Below, one piece after another: positions 18,203-26,777 of a stretch of DNA of 64,000 nt (the stretch's first letter is position 1; every line of letters begins with the position of its first letter). Origin of the DNA: Saprospiraceae bacterium (lineage in GTDB: Bacteria > Bacteroidota > Bacteroidia > Chitinophagales > Saprospiraceae); NCBI GenBank assembly GCA_041392805.1, contig JAWKLJ010000002.1, forward strand, positions 3,611,001-3,675,000, read 5' to 3'. The translations under genes were made by a program, and so were the position numbers. The notes under the pieces were generated by a model that saw nothing but the letters and a program-made list of their open reading frames with translations, made no database searches and was not told where the DNA came from.

Positions 18203-19069
18203 TTAATTCAAAACCTCTTTGAACAGTGCTTCAACCGTTATTTTACCGAGCTCATCACATGCTTTTGGGCTATCACCTGAAATTAGTTTTCGGTCTATGT
18301 GTGTGGCACCTGTTATTTTTTCATTGATCACGGTAATGCCTTCTTTTGCAAGTGCCTCACACTGAAACCATGGAAGTTGCCCGGGCAAGTAGCCCAATGA
18401 AGGCGATTGCTTATCAAATTTATCAGGGAAGGCCACCATTTTATACCCGTTGTACGGATTCGGTTGACCCTTGTTTTCTTTTGCGATCATAGCAGCAGGA
18501 CCATGACAAACTGCAACGAGATAGCGGTCAGACTCCTTAATCCATCGTAATAGTGTACCTACATTCTTATCATCAGGCAATCCGACCATAGAACCATGAC
18601 CGCCTGGAAGAAAAAGAGCGATGTAGTCTGATTCGTTATTCAATCCATTGCTTTTGATAAGCTTTTCTAAGGAAAGAGGTTTGTCGAATTTGGATTGATT
18701 TTCTTTTCGAAATTTTAGTACCGCCTGATCTTTTACAGGTACTGACCATTCCTCAAGAATTGCTGATTTTCCATTTGGTGTAACTACTTCAAAATCAAAG
18801 CCTGCATTAACAAGGTGCATCAGGGGAACCATGGTTTCTTGCACATTATTTCCTGTAGAGAAGTTTTTCCCATTGGTCATTTTGAAATAACGCTCTTCAG
18901 TACATAGCACTAAAACTTTTTTATTTCCTGTGTACTTTTTGCCACCGAAGTTGGTGTGCTTAAAACCACTTACTTTATCTACACCAAGCTTTCTTCCCAT
19001 AGGTGAGGGGATGTAACCTGATCCATTAGTTTCTTTCGTAGGAGCAAGCCCAAATATTTTTTTAATCAT
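18203..19069 (-). CDS. hchA: Hsp31/HchA-like DJ-1/PfpI family protein
   Basis: 288 aa from ATG 19069 (an upstream Met at 19096 is less likely). It belongs to the Hsp31 chaperone/glyoxalase III/protein deglycase branch of the DJ-1 superfamily. The nucleophile elbow is LVAVCHGPAA (Cys followed by His), the oxyanion loop LFLPGGHGSMVGLPDD, and ETMVPLMHLVNAGFDFEVVTP is diagnostic of the long Hsp31 form. It probably detoxifies methylglyoxal or protects proteins under stress. It is the first gene of an Hsp31-SDR-AraC unit; a 14-bp gap leads to the SDR remnant. Confidence 0.87.
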   Translation of the reverse strand: MIKKIFGLAPTKETNGSGYIPSPMGRKLGVDKVSGFKHTNFGGKKYTGNKKVLVLCTEERYFKMTNGKNFSTGNNVQETMVPLMHLVNAGFDFEVVTPNGKSAILEEWSVPVKDQAVLKFRKENQSKFDKPLSLEKLIKSNGLNNESDYIALFLPGGHGSMVGLPDDKNVGTLLRWIKESDRYLVAVCHGPAAMIAKENKGQPNPYNGYKMVAFPDKFDKQSPSLGYLPGQLPWFQCEALAKEGITVINEKITGATHIDRKLISGDSPKACDELGKITVEALFKEVLN

Positions 19070-19194
19070 TGTTCTATCATTTTGATGATAGCACAAACTT
19101 CCTCAAAGCAAAATGAGTTGATTAAATGAATTCGCGGAAAAACTAAATGAAATTACAGAAGTAAGTGTTTCTTGGGAGTGCTTGTCCTCATTGT

Positions 19195-19314
19195 GCCTAA
19201 CGGTTTGGTTATGAGTAGTTGCGTGGCTTAGCACTTAACTTTGAAGGTACACACCAAATTGAAAATCCTCGCAGATTTTCATAAGTAGGCGAGAACAAGC
19301 AATTACTTATAGCC
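19195..19314 (-). repeat. attC-like imperfect palindrome
   Basis: It begins with a perfect RYYYAAC core (GCCTAAC, 19195-19201) followed by G. Outer arms GGTTATGAGTAGTTGC (19207-19222) and GCAATTACTTATAGCC (19299-19314) pair with three wobbles or mismatches. It leads directly into array repeat copy 2. Confidence 0.6.
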
Positions 19315-19545
19315 AGATCAGGCTAAGCCTGAAGCTAATGGTTTTGTTTCAATGTTTGAACGCCTTGAGCAAAAAGTTATGCTCAGCGGATTATCTGATT
19401 CTACTTTGCTCAACGATGGTCGTTGTATCGCAAGGACCAGATTTGCTTCTCCCTAGCCTGGTCGCTTCGATTAGCTTCGGCCTCGTTTAACATCAACTTC
19501 AATCTGGGGCGTGCTGACTGATTGGAGTCTTATTTATTGTGTGCT
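19315..19545 (+). repeat. Array repeat copy 2
   Basis: Begins AGATCAGGCTAAGCCTGAAG and carries the NGF(V)SMFERLEQKVMLSG-like frame, then the CTTCAATC...GATTGGAGT tail hairpin. It ends at the stop of the 19546-20106 gene. Confidence 0.7.
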
Positions 19546-20106
19546 TTAATTTTCTATATATTTAAATTGTTCTCCGTAATGTTTCATTACTTCTTTTTTA
19601 CCAGTCAAAACAATTTTGTTTGTCTCGATTTTTTCTTTGAGTTGGGTTAGCTCATGCAATAAGTTTGGTTCAATTATTAGCATTTTATTCCATTGTGATT
19701 CTTTATCCATTTCCTTGTCAATAGGATGTACTATTGATTTCCACTGTTCACCAAAGTTTCCAATTACGTCAATTGACCCAAGAAATACATATCCTTTTTC
19801 AACTAACACATAGAGCTTTTTAATTCCATTCAAAGGTTCAGCTGACTTGGAAATCAATTCTTCGATAACAGTCAAAATTTCATTCTTATGTAAATCAGCA
19901 TAATCTATGATTGGGTCAACAAGTTCTTTTACTTTAACTCTTATTGAGCCATCATTGAAATTCAATGAAATTAATTCTGCGAAAATATCACTCCCTAACT
20001 CATCCTCTAAACTTGAATTGGAATACACCCAATTTTCAAAGTCAGAAATTGAGCTACTTCTGTTCTCTAAAAAAGTAGATAATATTTTTGCAGTTTCTAT
20101 TTTCAT
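19546..20106 (-). CDS. Hypothetical protein in cassette
   Basis: 186 aa, acidic, no signal peptide or membrane segment. Mixed helix/strand pattern with a LISLNFNDGSIRVKVKELV segment. No family is recognised. It is a single-gene unit bounded by array repeat 2 on its 3' side and the attC-like site at 20120 on its 5' side. Confidence 0.6.
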   Translation of the reverse strand: MKIETAKILSTFLENRSSSISDFENWVYSNSSLEDELGSDIFAELISLNFNDGSIRVKVKELVDPIIDYADLHKNEILTVIEELISKSAEPLNGIKKLYVLVEKGYVFLGSIDVIGNFGEQWKSIVHPIDKEMDKESQWNKMLIIEPNLLHELTQLKEKIETNKIVLTGKKEVMKHYGEQFKYIEN

Positions 20107-20119
20107 TTTGTCTTATTGC

Positions 20120-20253
20120 ACCCAACGGGGCCGCGGAGGCGCAGTGCTGCCATTTTTATTTTCCAATTTATGTCTTTCTCTCTACCAAATCAACTCCCTT
20201 TAAAATTTAATCTCTTTACTAAAGGCAACTTGATCGCATAAACATTGTTGGGC
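20120..20253 (-). repeat. attC-like site with both core motifs intact
   Basis: 134 bp. The left core is ACCCAAC (20120-20126) and the right core GTTGGGC (20247-20253), exactly RYYYAAC and GTTRRRY as in integron attC sites. A GC-rich block follows the left core. The right core lies 8 bp from the stop of the next gene. Confidence 0.62.
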
Positions 20254-20260
20254 GATTTAC

Positions 20261-20989
20261 CTACCATCTTGCTTTTCTATTTAACAATTGATACGCTAGT
20301 CCTATCGAAAATTCAGTATAATACCTCAAAGAATTCGGTTCTCCTTTCTCCGTAGTCCAGTAACCATTTAATTTTAATTTGGTTTTTTCCGATAAAACAT
20401 AGCCTGTATTTACCCTAAATAATCTTCGTGTCTTTGGTGAATCATTATCATTTGATATACTTCCTTGAGATTTTTCCTCTCCTCTTATTACCTCATTTAC
20501 AGTTATTGATCTATTTGTAGCCCAAACAAGGCTCCCTCCAAATCCTAATTCAAACAATAGTTTCTTTCGATGAAATCCAAAGTATACTGGAAAATTTATA
20601 GCATTATGATTTCTTATTTCACGTGCTTCCGTAATTTCCCCTATATCTATCCATCCGTATTCAATCGGATTGCTCGATATGATCCCACGTTCTGTTATTC
20701 TTTGATTTCTTGCTATGTGTTTCTCTTTTAGTCTATTGTACGATAATTCCAACTTGAAAAATGTCTTATTATTAAATGTCTTCCGATAATAAGCCCCTCC
20801 TTCATAACTTTCTGAATATTTAGGCATTACACCTACTATTATTCTGTGTGAACGGATTATTTCCTTATTATGAAATTTGCTGATGCCAATATTTGTCAAA
20901 ATTCCCATTTCATTTCTTTGACTATACATCATATTCGATGTTGCTAACAATAGCATCAACATCATAAACTTTCCTTTCTTTGATAGCAT
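20261..20989 (-). CDS. Putative outer-membrane beta-barrel protein
   Basis: 242 aa. Sec signal peptide MLSKKGKFMMLMLLLATSNMMYSQ, cleaved before Gln. The mature part alternates polar/hydrophobic strands ending in aromatic residues (GGAYYRKTFNNKTFFKLELSYN, YYTEFSIGLAYQLL), as in PorT/OmpW-like eight-stranded barrels of Bacteroidota. It is a single-gene cassette-like unit. The function is unknown. Confidence 0.65.
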   Translation of the reverse strand: MLSKKGKFMMLMLLLATSNMMYSQRNEMGILTNIGISKFHNKEIIRSHRIIVGVMPKYSESYEGGAYYRKTFNNKTFFKLELSYNRLKEKHIARNQRITERGIISSNPIEYGWIDIGEITEAREIRNHNAINFPVYFGFHRKKLLFELGFGGSLVWATNRSITVNEVIRGEEKSQGSISNDNDSPKTRRLFRVNTGYVLSEKTKLKLNGYWTTEKGEPNSLRYYTEFSIGLAYQLLNRKARW

Positions 20990-21036
20990 TTCTATTTTGC
21001 GTTTTTTTTATACAATTACCTTTTCTCCTTTATTTC

Positions 21037-21137
21037 GCACAACGACCGGGCTATGGGCCGTGGTGAGTCGCAGACGAAACCATGCCATGAAACTTCAATC
21101 GGGGCGTGCCGACCGATTGGAGTCTTATTTATTCTGG
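21037..21137. repeat. Short array repeat copy 3 (attC-like start plus tail only)
   Basis: Begins GCACAACGACCGGGC, then passes directly into the tail AAACTTCAATCGGGGCGTGC, GATTGGAGTCTTATTTATT; the recombinase-like centre is missing. It lies between two minus-strand genes. Confidence 0.6.
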
Positions 21138-21143
21138 GTTGTT

Positions 21144-21743
21144 TTATTTTTCATAGATTATATCATTTACAGGGTTTTGGTACCTGTCATATAATTTATA
21201 AGCTAAAAATATTGATATTAATGAACCAAGAATGAGAATACCAGTTTGGCCTATAGTATCATATATAATTCTTAATATTGCTCCTCCTTTCCTCCCACCA
21301 CTTGAATTTAAATCTTCCGAGTCTACTGATGTTCCCAAAAAAGCAGTTATTCCTATCGACACAATTAAATATAATAGTTGTTTAAGCAATGGGATTGTTC
21401 TGTTTTCTTGGGTTACATTTCTATTAAATCCTAATTTTTCTCCCAAATAACTTCCAAATTGTCTGGCTTGTTCTTTATCATTAAATTTTAATTCAACTTT
21501 TTTCGTTTTCTCGCTATTTGAATATTCCAAATTAACAGTATCAGACGATTCATTGAATCTTAATCCCACAATTTTATCTAATGAATAACTTATCCCTGCT
21601 ACTTTGAATGAACCTGGATAACGAACTGCTCTTTCAAAATTTTGAAAATCTTTAATTTTATCTTTACTCAACCATAATTCGGTTTCATTGAGTAAAATTG
21701 ATTTCCATTTAGCTTCAGTTACTTGAATAATCTGATTTTCCAT
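21144..21743 (-). CDS. Hypothetical membrane protein
   Basis: 199 aa from ATG 21743. The N-terminal soluble part (MENQIIQVTEAKWKSIL, KVAGISYSLDKIVGLRFNES) is followed by two TM segments, at residues of about 118-138 and 165-185, separated by a Ser/Gly-rich loop (SEDLNSSGGRKGG). The family is not recognised. Single-gene unit between repeat copies 3 and 4. Confidence 0.6.
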   Translation of the reverse strand: MENQIIQVTEAKWKSILLNETELWLSKDKIKDFQNFERAVRYPGSFKVAGISYSLDKIVGLRFNESSDTVNLEYSNSEKTKKVELKFNDKEQARQFGSYLGEKLGFNRNVTQENRTIPLLKQLLYLIVSIGITAFLGTSVDSEDLNSSGGRKGGAILRIIYDTIGQTGILILGSLISIFLAYKLYDRYQNPVNDIIYEK

Positions 21744-21894
21744 GATGCGCAATTGTATTTTTGTAAAGCCTTACTATTTGTAAATGTTTAAATAAAATAA
21801 GGTAAAATAGCGATTTTTAGTAATTAATTAATGAACAGTCAGATTATATTTATTTCAACTTTGTAAATGTGTCTTTATTTCCTTTTAATTACCC

Positions 21895-21960
21895 AGAACG
21901 TCTCGGCTAAACGCAGTATGGGGACATAGTCCATATTGCCGTTTTAGCCATTGTGGAACG
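21895..21960 (-). repeat. attC-like imperfect palindrome
   Basis: AGAACGTC at the left; arms GGCTAAACGCAGTATGG (21905-21921) and CCATATTGCCGTTTTAGCC (21931-21949); right end CATTGTGGAACG. It corresponds to the site at 26712, but only from AACG onward. Confidence 0.62.
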
Positions 21961-22230
21961 AAGTCGCCAAGGCGACGGACTTGCCAATCTCACAAAAAAT
22001 CTCCATGTAGCAGCATGAAATTAATGGTTTTGTTTCAATGTTTGAACGCCTGGAGCAAAAAGTCATGCTCGGCGGATTATCAGATTCTACTTTGCTCAAC
22101 TATGGTCGTTGTATCGCAAGGAACATAGGTGCTTCTCCCTAGCCTGATCGCTTCGACTAGCTATGACCTCGTTCAACATCAACTTCAATCTGGGGCGTGC
22201 CGACCGATTGGAGTCTTATTTATGCTGGGC
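21961..22230 (+). repeat. Array repeat copy 4
   Basis: Full copy: AAGTCGCCAAGGCGACGGACTT (palindrome GTCGCC-AA-GGCGAC), recombinase-like frame FERLEQKVMLGGLSDSTLL, stop, tail CTTCAATCTGGGGCGTGCC and CTTATTTATGCTGGGC. It is adjacent to the first VOC gene. Confidence 0.72.
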
Positions 22231-22237
22231 AGTTTTT

Positions 22238-22849
22238 TTATTTAAGTTCTGAAAGGATTATTTTCTTTTGCTGCAGGGTATTCTTCATTGCCTTTTCTCT
22301 GACTTTAGGGTCGTCATTGTTTATTAAGTCCCAATATTCAACAGGAACAACTTGCCAAGATAAGCCATACTTGTCTTTACACCAACCACAAGAACTTTCT
22401 TGTCCACCCTTTGTAGTCAAGGCATTCCAATAGTAATCTGTTTCAGCTTGGTCTTTCGTGTTGATAACAAAAGAAACGGATTCATTGAATTTTGCAAATG
22501 GACCCGCTGCCAAAATGCTTAATTCCATACCTGCAATTTCAATAATGGCCGTTTCAAAATTTCCGCCCCCTGCTTCTGGTGGATTTGTGTATTTGTGGTG
22601 TTCTTTAAGCTTACCGTCTTTAAATATTGAAAGATAATAATCGGTTACTTCTTTAGCATCTGTCGTTTCAACCCAAAGAGAAGGTGTTATTTTTTGAGTA
22701 ATCATATTTTTGTTTTTAATCGTTTTATCCGTGTCATTTGTTGCTACCCTATTATCGATTGCTTTGTCAGTGTTATTTGACTGACTTGAATTTGAGCAAG
22801 AGGTTGTCAAACCAATAATAATTGTTCCAAGGAGTATTAGTTTATTCAT
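22238..22849 (-). CDS. VOC-superfamily (PhnB-like) lipoprotein, copy 1
   Basis: 203 aa. Lipoprotein signal MNKLILLGTIIIGLTTSC (lipobox TTSC), a Ser/Asn/Thr linker, then a VOC/3-demethylubiquinone-methyltransferase-like domain from residue 50 (ITPSLWVETTDAKEVTDYY, FETAIIEIAGMELSILAAGP, SVSFVINTKDQAETDYYWNAL, GWCKDKYGLSWQVVP). The soluble form is common; a lipidated one is unusual. MITQKITPSLWV could be an internal start of the ancestral soluble protein. A near-identical copy is at 27128-27739 (Arg to Thr at one site in the linker). Confidence 0.82.
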   Translation of the reverse strand: MNKLILLGTIIIGLTTSCSNSSQSNNTDKAIDNRVATNDTDKTIKNKNMITQKITPSLWVETTDAKEVTDYYLSIFKDGKLKEHHKYTNPPEAGGGNFETAIIEIAGMELSILAAGPFAKFNESVSFVINTKDQAETDYYWNALTTKGGQESSCGWCKDKYGLSWQVVPVEYWDLINNDDPKVREKAMKNTLQQKKIILSELK

Positions 22850-22899
22850 TTTTTATATTAAGCTAGGTCTGTCTGATAGTTAATGTTGTCTTTAAAATT

Positions 22900-22969
22900 G
22901 CCCATAACGTTTCGCATACCTGCCTGTGGCGGGCTTTTGCCCGACATGGACAGGTTTGCCTTGTTAGCC
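22900..22969 (-). repeat. attC-like imperfect palindrome
   Basis: Left core CCCATAACG, right core TTGTTAGCC; arms CATACCTGCC..GGCGGGC and GCCCG..GGACAGGTTTGCC around a TTTT loop. The right core contains the stop codon (22964-22966) of the DUF6090 gene. Confidence 0.62.
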
Positions 22970-24001
22970 TTTCGTTATTTTTTTCCAAACAATTTCTTGG
23001 TCATTAGGTAGAATCAAAGTGCAACTTATCACTTGGCCTTCTAAAAAATTAAATTTAAATTTTTGGTAGTCTTCCGAAATGAAAAATTCGTCTGTATCAA
23101 AAGAAATCAATTGACGGGGTGTATCAAAAATTTGTACGTATAAGCATTTATCTTTTAGAGAAATGGTGTTTCGTATCTTATTTCCTTCAATTTCCAACTC
23201 ATAATCTCCAACATATTTTTGCATCGAGGCATTTCTTAACTCCATCTCTTTAGATTCAAAAGTGTTAAGAACATTATTAGTAGCCGCTAACAAATCAATT
23301 TGCCTGCGTAATCTATTATGCTCAAGTTGGATTCTACGGATGAGATAGTATAAGAAAGAATTGTTTGTAATTAATTTTTGAATTGAATTTTGTTTTTCCT
23401 CCTCATTTGGCTTATATACTAAACCTTCCATACCTCTATATGTATCATTTATCAGGACAGATGAGAATTCACTAATACTTTTATCCACTAGCTCCATCAG
23501 ATGATTACTATTAGATTCATCTTCAAAGCCGAGATTAAAAAGTGAGGAAAAGTCTGCAAGCGATTCCAACAAATCTTGATTTTGAATGATAGATGTATTC
23601 CCTGCACCAATTAAAGCATCATAAGTACCTGTGATTGGTTCTGCACGGAAAAACGATAATGCCCCCTTTGTTATACAATAACCAATGGAGTCACTACTTA
23701 CGGAAGTCTCCTTATTTTCGATAATATTTATTAAATTTTGACTATACTTTAAAACATCTTGTTGCTGCCTAATAGTGTTAATCAATCTTTCCCTTGTCTG
23801 AATAAAATCCTGTTCGATTCCTATCAGAATTTTCTCTTCCAGAATACGTTCTTTCCGTTGTTCATTCTTATTATTAATATTTAAGGCAATCAAAATTCCT
23901 ATTATGACAAGCAGTATTTCTCCTAAAGCATACAACAGGTATTTACTGAATCTATTTTCGGTTAGTAATTGTCGCCGGATTCTTCTAAAGAATTTTATCA
24001 T
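22964..24001 (-). CDS. DUF6090 family membrane-anchored protein
   Basis: 345 aa. The N-terminus MIKFFRRIRRQLLTENRFSK, then YLLYALGEILLVIIGILIAL and NINNKNEQRKE, is the hallmark of this Bacteroidota family: a basic start, one TM helix, and a long coiled/helical periplasmic domain. The C-terminal ~80 residues form a beta-rich part (YVGDYELEIEGNKI). The function is unknown. It is a single-gene unit, with attC-like sequences at both ends. Confidence 0.82.
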   Translation of the reverse strand: MIKFFRRIRRQLLTENRFSKYLLYALGEILLVIIGILIALNINNKNEQRKERILEEKILIGIEQDFIQTRERLINTIRQQQDVLKYSQNLINIIENKETSVSSDSIGYCITKGALSFFRAEPITGTYDALIGAGNTSIIQNQDLLESLADFSSLFNLGFEDESNSNHLMELVDKSISEFSSVLINDTYRGMEGLVYKPNEEEKQNSIQKLITNNSFLYYLIRRIQLEHNRLRRQIDLLAATNNVLNTFESKEMELRNASMQKYVGDYELEIEGNKIRNTISLKDKCLYVQIFDTPRQLISFDTDEFFISEDYQKFKFNFLEGQVISCTLILPNDQEIVWKKITKG

Positions 24002-24024
24002 TGGTTTTTATTTATCTAAATGAA

Positions 24025-24105
24025 GGCTAACTTATAGTCTTACATCCGCCGTCGTAAAACCACGGATATCCAAGCCTGGCAAGATGCCCAAGCCCGATGG
24101 CAGAT
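24025..24105 (-). repeat. attC-like imperfect palindrome
   Basis: GGCTAACTTATAG at the left, CAGTTGAACG at the right, and inner arms CTTACATCCGCC/GGCAGATGTAAG. The following bases to 24321 hold no gene I can support; they become GC-rich towards the IS91 remnant. Confidence 0.5.
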
Positions 24106-24321
24106 GTAAGCAGTTGAACGAAGCCGCGGTTGGAACCTACGCTATGAGGAAAGCATCAGACCCTTCCTCCCGGCAAACGCTTTTACGCCTATCCAAATAA
24201 CGACATTTTGAGCAAAAATCCAACCGAAGAGGATCAGAATGATGAACTATACGGTGCATACTGTTGAATTGAGGTTAAAAATAATGACAGGAGGCAAAAC
24301 ACGCCCGGCCCGAACCTGCGT

Positions 24322-24774
24322 TCAGGAAAAAAACGGTTCAGTTTCAGGGATTAATTCGGGTTTGATGGGCCCTGGTGGTGCGCGGCTTATCTCTGGCCCG
24401 GCCGGCGCCCAGGCGGCAAAGGGTGGGTAATAGCACAAAGCCGGCGCTCCGCAATCCGGACAAACCCTGGGTTCAGCATCGTCTGCGGCCTCTGGCCCGG
24501 TGGCCACGGCGCATTGATCCGCCGGGCAATACCCCAAAATGCCTTGCAGGCCGGCCAGTTTGGTCTTGCGATTGCGAGTGGCCAAAATGCCGTAGTAGCG
24601 GATTTTATGGAAGCCTGAAGGCAAAATATGCTGTAAAAAGCGGCGGATAAACTCCAGTGCGTCAAGGGGCATGATCTTCTTTTGACCATCCTGTCGGTAG
24701 TCTTTGTAGGAAAAAGATACCTTGCCATCCGCTATGGACTGAATGCGGCTGTTGCTGATAGCTACGTTGCGCAT
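24322..24774 (-). pseudogene. IS91-family (Y2) transposase, C-terminal remnant
   Basis: The frame reads NVAISNSRIQSIADGKVSFS, YKDYRQDGQKK, LEFIRRFLQHILPSGFHKIR and YYGILATRNR, then VCPDCGAP near the end. These are typical of the C-terminal third of IS91/IS801 Y2 transposases. The HUH and Tyr catalytic regions are absent: the similarity stops at a hairpin and the group II intron. The segment is clearly GC-richer than its surroundings. Orientation is minus, like the cassette genes. Confidence 0.78.
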
Positions 24775-24806
24775 ACCTGACGTAGCCAGCTTTTGCTGGC
24801 TATGGG

Positions 24807-25654
24807 GTCGGGTAGGTAGGGGCATTACTGCCCTTTCCCCCCTAAGAACCGTGCATGCGAGTTTTCCCGCACACGGCTCAAGCACTCCTAACGCCTTTGT
24901 CAGCGCACCGAATTGTGCAAGCAATTCGATTTTACGATAATATTACACCATGTACTTACGAATATCCTGAATTTCATTCAGTCGATGAAAGTTCAGAAGT
25001 TTGGCATCGATCAAGGTGCACTGCTTTGATAAATCGTTTAACTGAAATCTATCGCCACATCCTTTGCTTTCCTCAACAATGTACGTCCTTGTAATTTCTC
25101 GTAATAGAGCACCTGCATAGGAAGTCTGCACAGCTTTCGCTGGGAGTAATGTTGACCCTTTTCGTTCTTACACCAAAAAAAATCTCAACTCCTATCCCTG
25201 TCATTACAACAGGACATTCGCTTTTTCCAGCATCCTTTACCTGCACCTCCTTCGTCGGGGATTACTCCCTTCCTACCACTCTTTTGTGGACAGATACAGG
25301 CTTACCGAGTTCCGCTTTTAATACTGAATGGGTTAGCGTCCACCTTTACCTCGGGGGAATAATAGATTGCGCATAGTGAGTATCCGAACTCTATGACCAT
25401 ACCCCTTGTCGTTTTTGACTACGGCGGTTTTAGCTTGCTATACCAAAGCATTCTAAGGTTAGTCTTTTCCGCCGCTCCAATGTAACGAGGCTTACAGTGA
25501 TTCACATTTATTACGCATACCATTCCTTCCGCTTCCTCTCACCGCAAAAGACTAGCAGTTTTCGCTTTGACCTCTCGGTCGCTGCTTATCTTGATTACCA
25601 AGGAGAGCTTTGATGTCCTCAGGGCTTAGCACCTCGCCATTACTAGCGACGCAC
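24807..25654 (-). ncRNA. Group II intron without reverse-transcriptase ORF
   Basis: Read on the minus strand, it starts GTGCGTCGC at 25654 (group II 5' consensus GUGYG) after CTACTCGGGG. It contains domain-I-like sequence (GGCGAGGTGCTAAGCC, CTCGGTAAGCCTG, TGTCCACAAAAGAGTGG), and has a 34-nt domain V at 24846-24879: GAGCCGTGTGCGGG, AAAA, CTCGCATGCACGGTTC, including the AGC triad. A domain-VI-like stem (AAGGGCAGTAATGCCC) follows, ending CTACCCGAC at 24807. At ~848 bp there is no room for the maturase, and the small frame in domain IV (24943-25131) does not resemble one. It would need a maturase in trans. Confidence 0.75.
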
Positions 25655-25731
25655 CCCCGAGTAGGAAACTGATAGCAATATATCAGGTTAGATCCAATTT
25701 GATCGACTTTTGTAAGTTCAGCTTTTCATTG

Positions 25732-25787
25732 GTCTAACAGTATTTAAAAGCGACTTTGCTCGTCGCACCAGGTATGCATTGTTGAAC
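25732..25787 (-). repeat. attC-like site, short
   Basis: Left core GTCTAAC (exact RYYYAAC), short hairpin GCGAC-TTTGCTC-GTCGC, and right end CATTGTTGAACG identical to the other sites. It leads into repeat copy 5. Confidence 0.5.
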
Positions 25788-26055
25788 GAAGTCGCCAAGG
25801 CGACGGACTTGCCAATCTCACAAAAAATCTCCATGTAGCAGCATGAAATTAATGGTTTTATTTCAATGTTTGAAAGCCTGGAGTAAAAGTTATGCTCAGC
25901 GGATTATCTGATTCTACTTTGCTCAACGATGGTCGTTGTATCGCAAGGATCAGATTTACTTCTCCCTAGCCTGGTCGTTTCGATTAGCTACGACCTCGTT
26001 CAACATAAACTTCAATCTGGGTCGTACTGACTGATTGGAGTCTTATTTATTCGCT
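25788..26055 (+). repeat. Array repeat copy 5
   Basis: Full-length copy with GTCGCCAAGGCGAC, but the recombinase-like frame is shifted by a missing base (GAGTAAAAGTTATG instead of GAGCAAAAAGTTATG). The tail ends CTTATTTATTCGC near the stop of the peptidase E-like gene. Confidence 0.7.
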
Positions 26056-26069
26056 ATCGTATTTATTTC

Positions 26070-26693
26070 TTATTTTATAATTATCACATCTCCATCTCTA
26101 AGTGCTTTAAACAGCCATTTATTATCAATACATCTTTGTATCTCTTTTCCAATTGCCTCCGATTCAAAGTGGTCAGAATCATAATGTGGCATAAATGAAT
26201 AGTTAAAAACTCCTAACCCTTCATAGATTGGTTTAGATATTCCTTCGTATGGAAAATTATTTGGGTCATCAACAATTTCAATTGACTTTAAGGAATCCGA
26301 TAAGATACAGATACCAGCACTATAACCTCCATAAAAATAATCCTTTCTATGTATCAACTCTTTAAATATTTTATCGAATCCACTTATTTTCATTGCCATT
26401 CTTAAAACAAAAGTATTTCCTCCGCTTACCCAAATTCCTCCTAAAGAATTCAATTTACTTTTCAGTTCTTCATTCTTATTAAAATACTCTTTTAAGTCTA
26501 ATGGCTCGGCTGTAAATCCTATTTTATTTAGGAACTCTATTTCTTCACGTTGATGTTTAATTGCTCTCTCGGGGTCTGCACCTACCCAATCTCTTGAATT
26601 ATTGATATGACCAATTTTATTGTTTTCGGGAATTAAATTCTTTAGCTCTTCAATTTTATTTCCGAACTTATGTGATGATAAATAGTAGTTCAT
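26070..26693 (-). CDS. Peptidase E-like protein (S51, class I glutaminase-like fold)
   Basis: 207 aa, cytoplasmic. It resembles dipeptidase E (alpha-aspartyl dipeptidase): GIWVSGGNTFVLRM and the nucleophile elbow FYGGYSAGICIL with Ser in GxSAG, followed by LGVFNYSFMPHYDSD, which should supply the His. It cleaves Asp-X dipeptides in characterised relatives. Length is slightly short of the usual 230 aa. Single-gene unit between repeat copies 5 and 6. Confidence 0.8.
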   Translation of the reverse strand: MNYYLSSHKFGNKIEELKNLIPENNKIGHINNSRDWVGADPERAIKHQREEIEFLNKIGFTAEPLDLKEYFNKNEELKSKLNSLGGIWVSGGNTFVLRMAMKISGFDKIFKELIHRKDYFYGGYSAGICILSDSLKSIEIVDDPNNFPYEGISKPIYEGLGVFNYSFMPHYDSDHFESEAIGKEIQRCIDNKWLFKALRDGDVIIIK

Positions 26694-26711
26694 TTTTTTT
26701 TCTTTATGGTA

Positions 26712-26777
26712 GCGAACGTCCCGGCTAAACGGCGTAGCCAGCTTTTGCTGGCTATGAACGTTTTAGCCATTGTTGAA
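26712..26777 (-). repeat. attC-like imperfect palindrome
   Basis: GCGAACGTCCCGGCTAAACG at the left, a tip hairpin GTAGCCAGC-TTTT-GCTGGCTA, GTTTTAGCC as outer right arm, and CATTGTTGAACG. The tip hairpin also occurs beside the intron at 24781-24803. Confidence 0.65.

Noticed and set aside
24943..25131. Maturase/reverse transcriptase fragment in the group II intron
   Set aside because: The 62-codon frame has no reverse-transcriptase or maturase motif; it is intron domain sequence.
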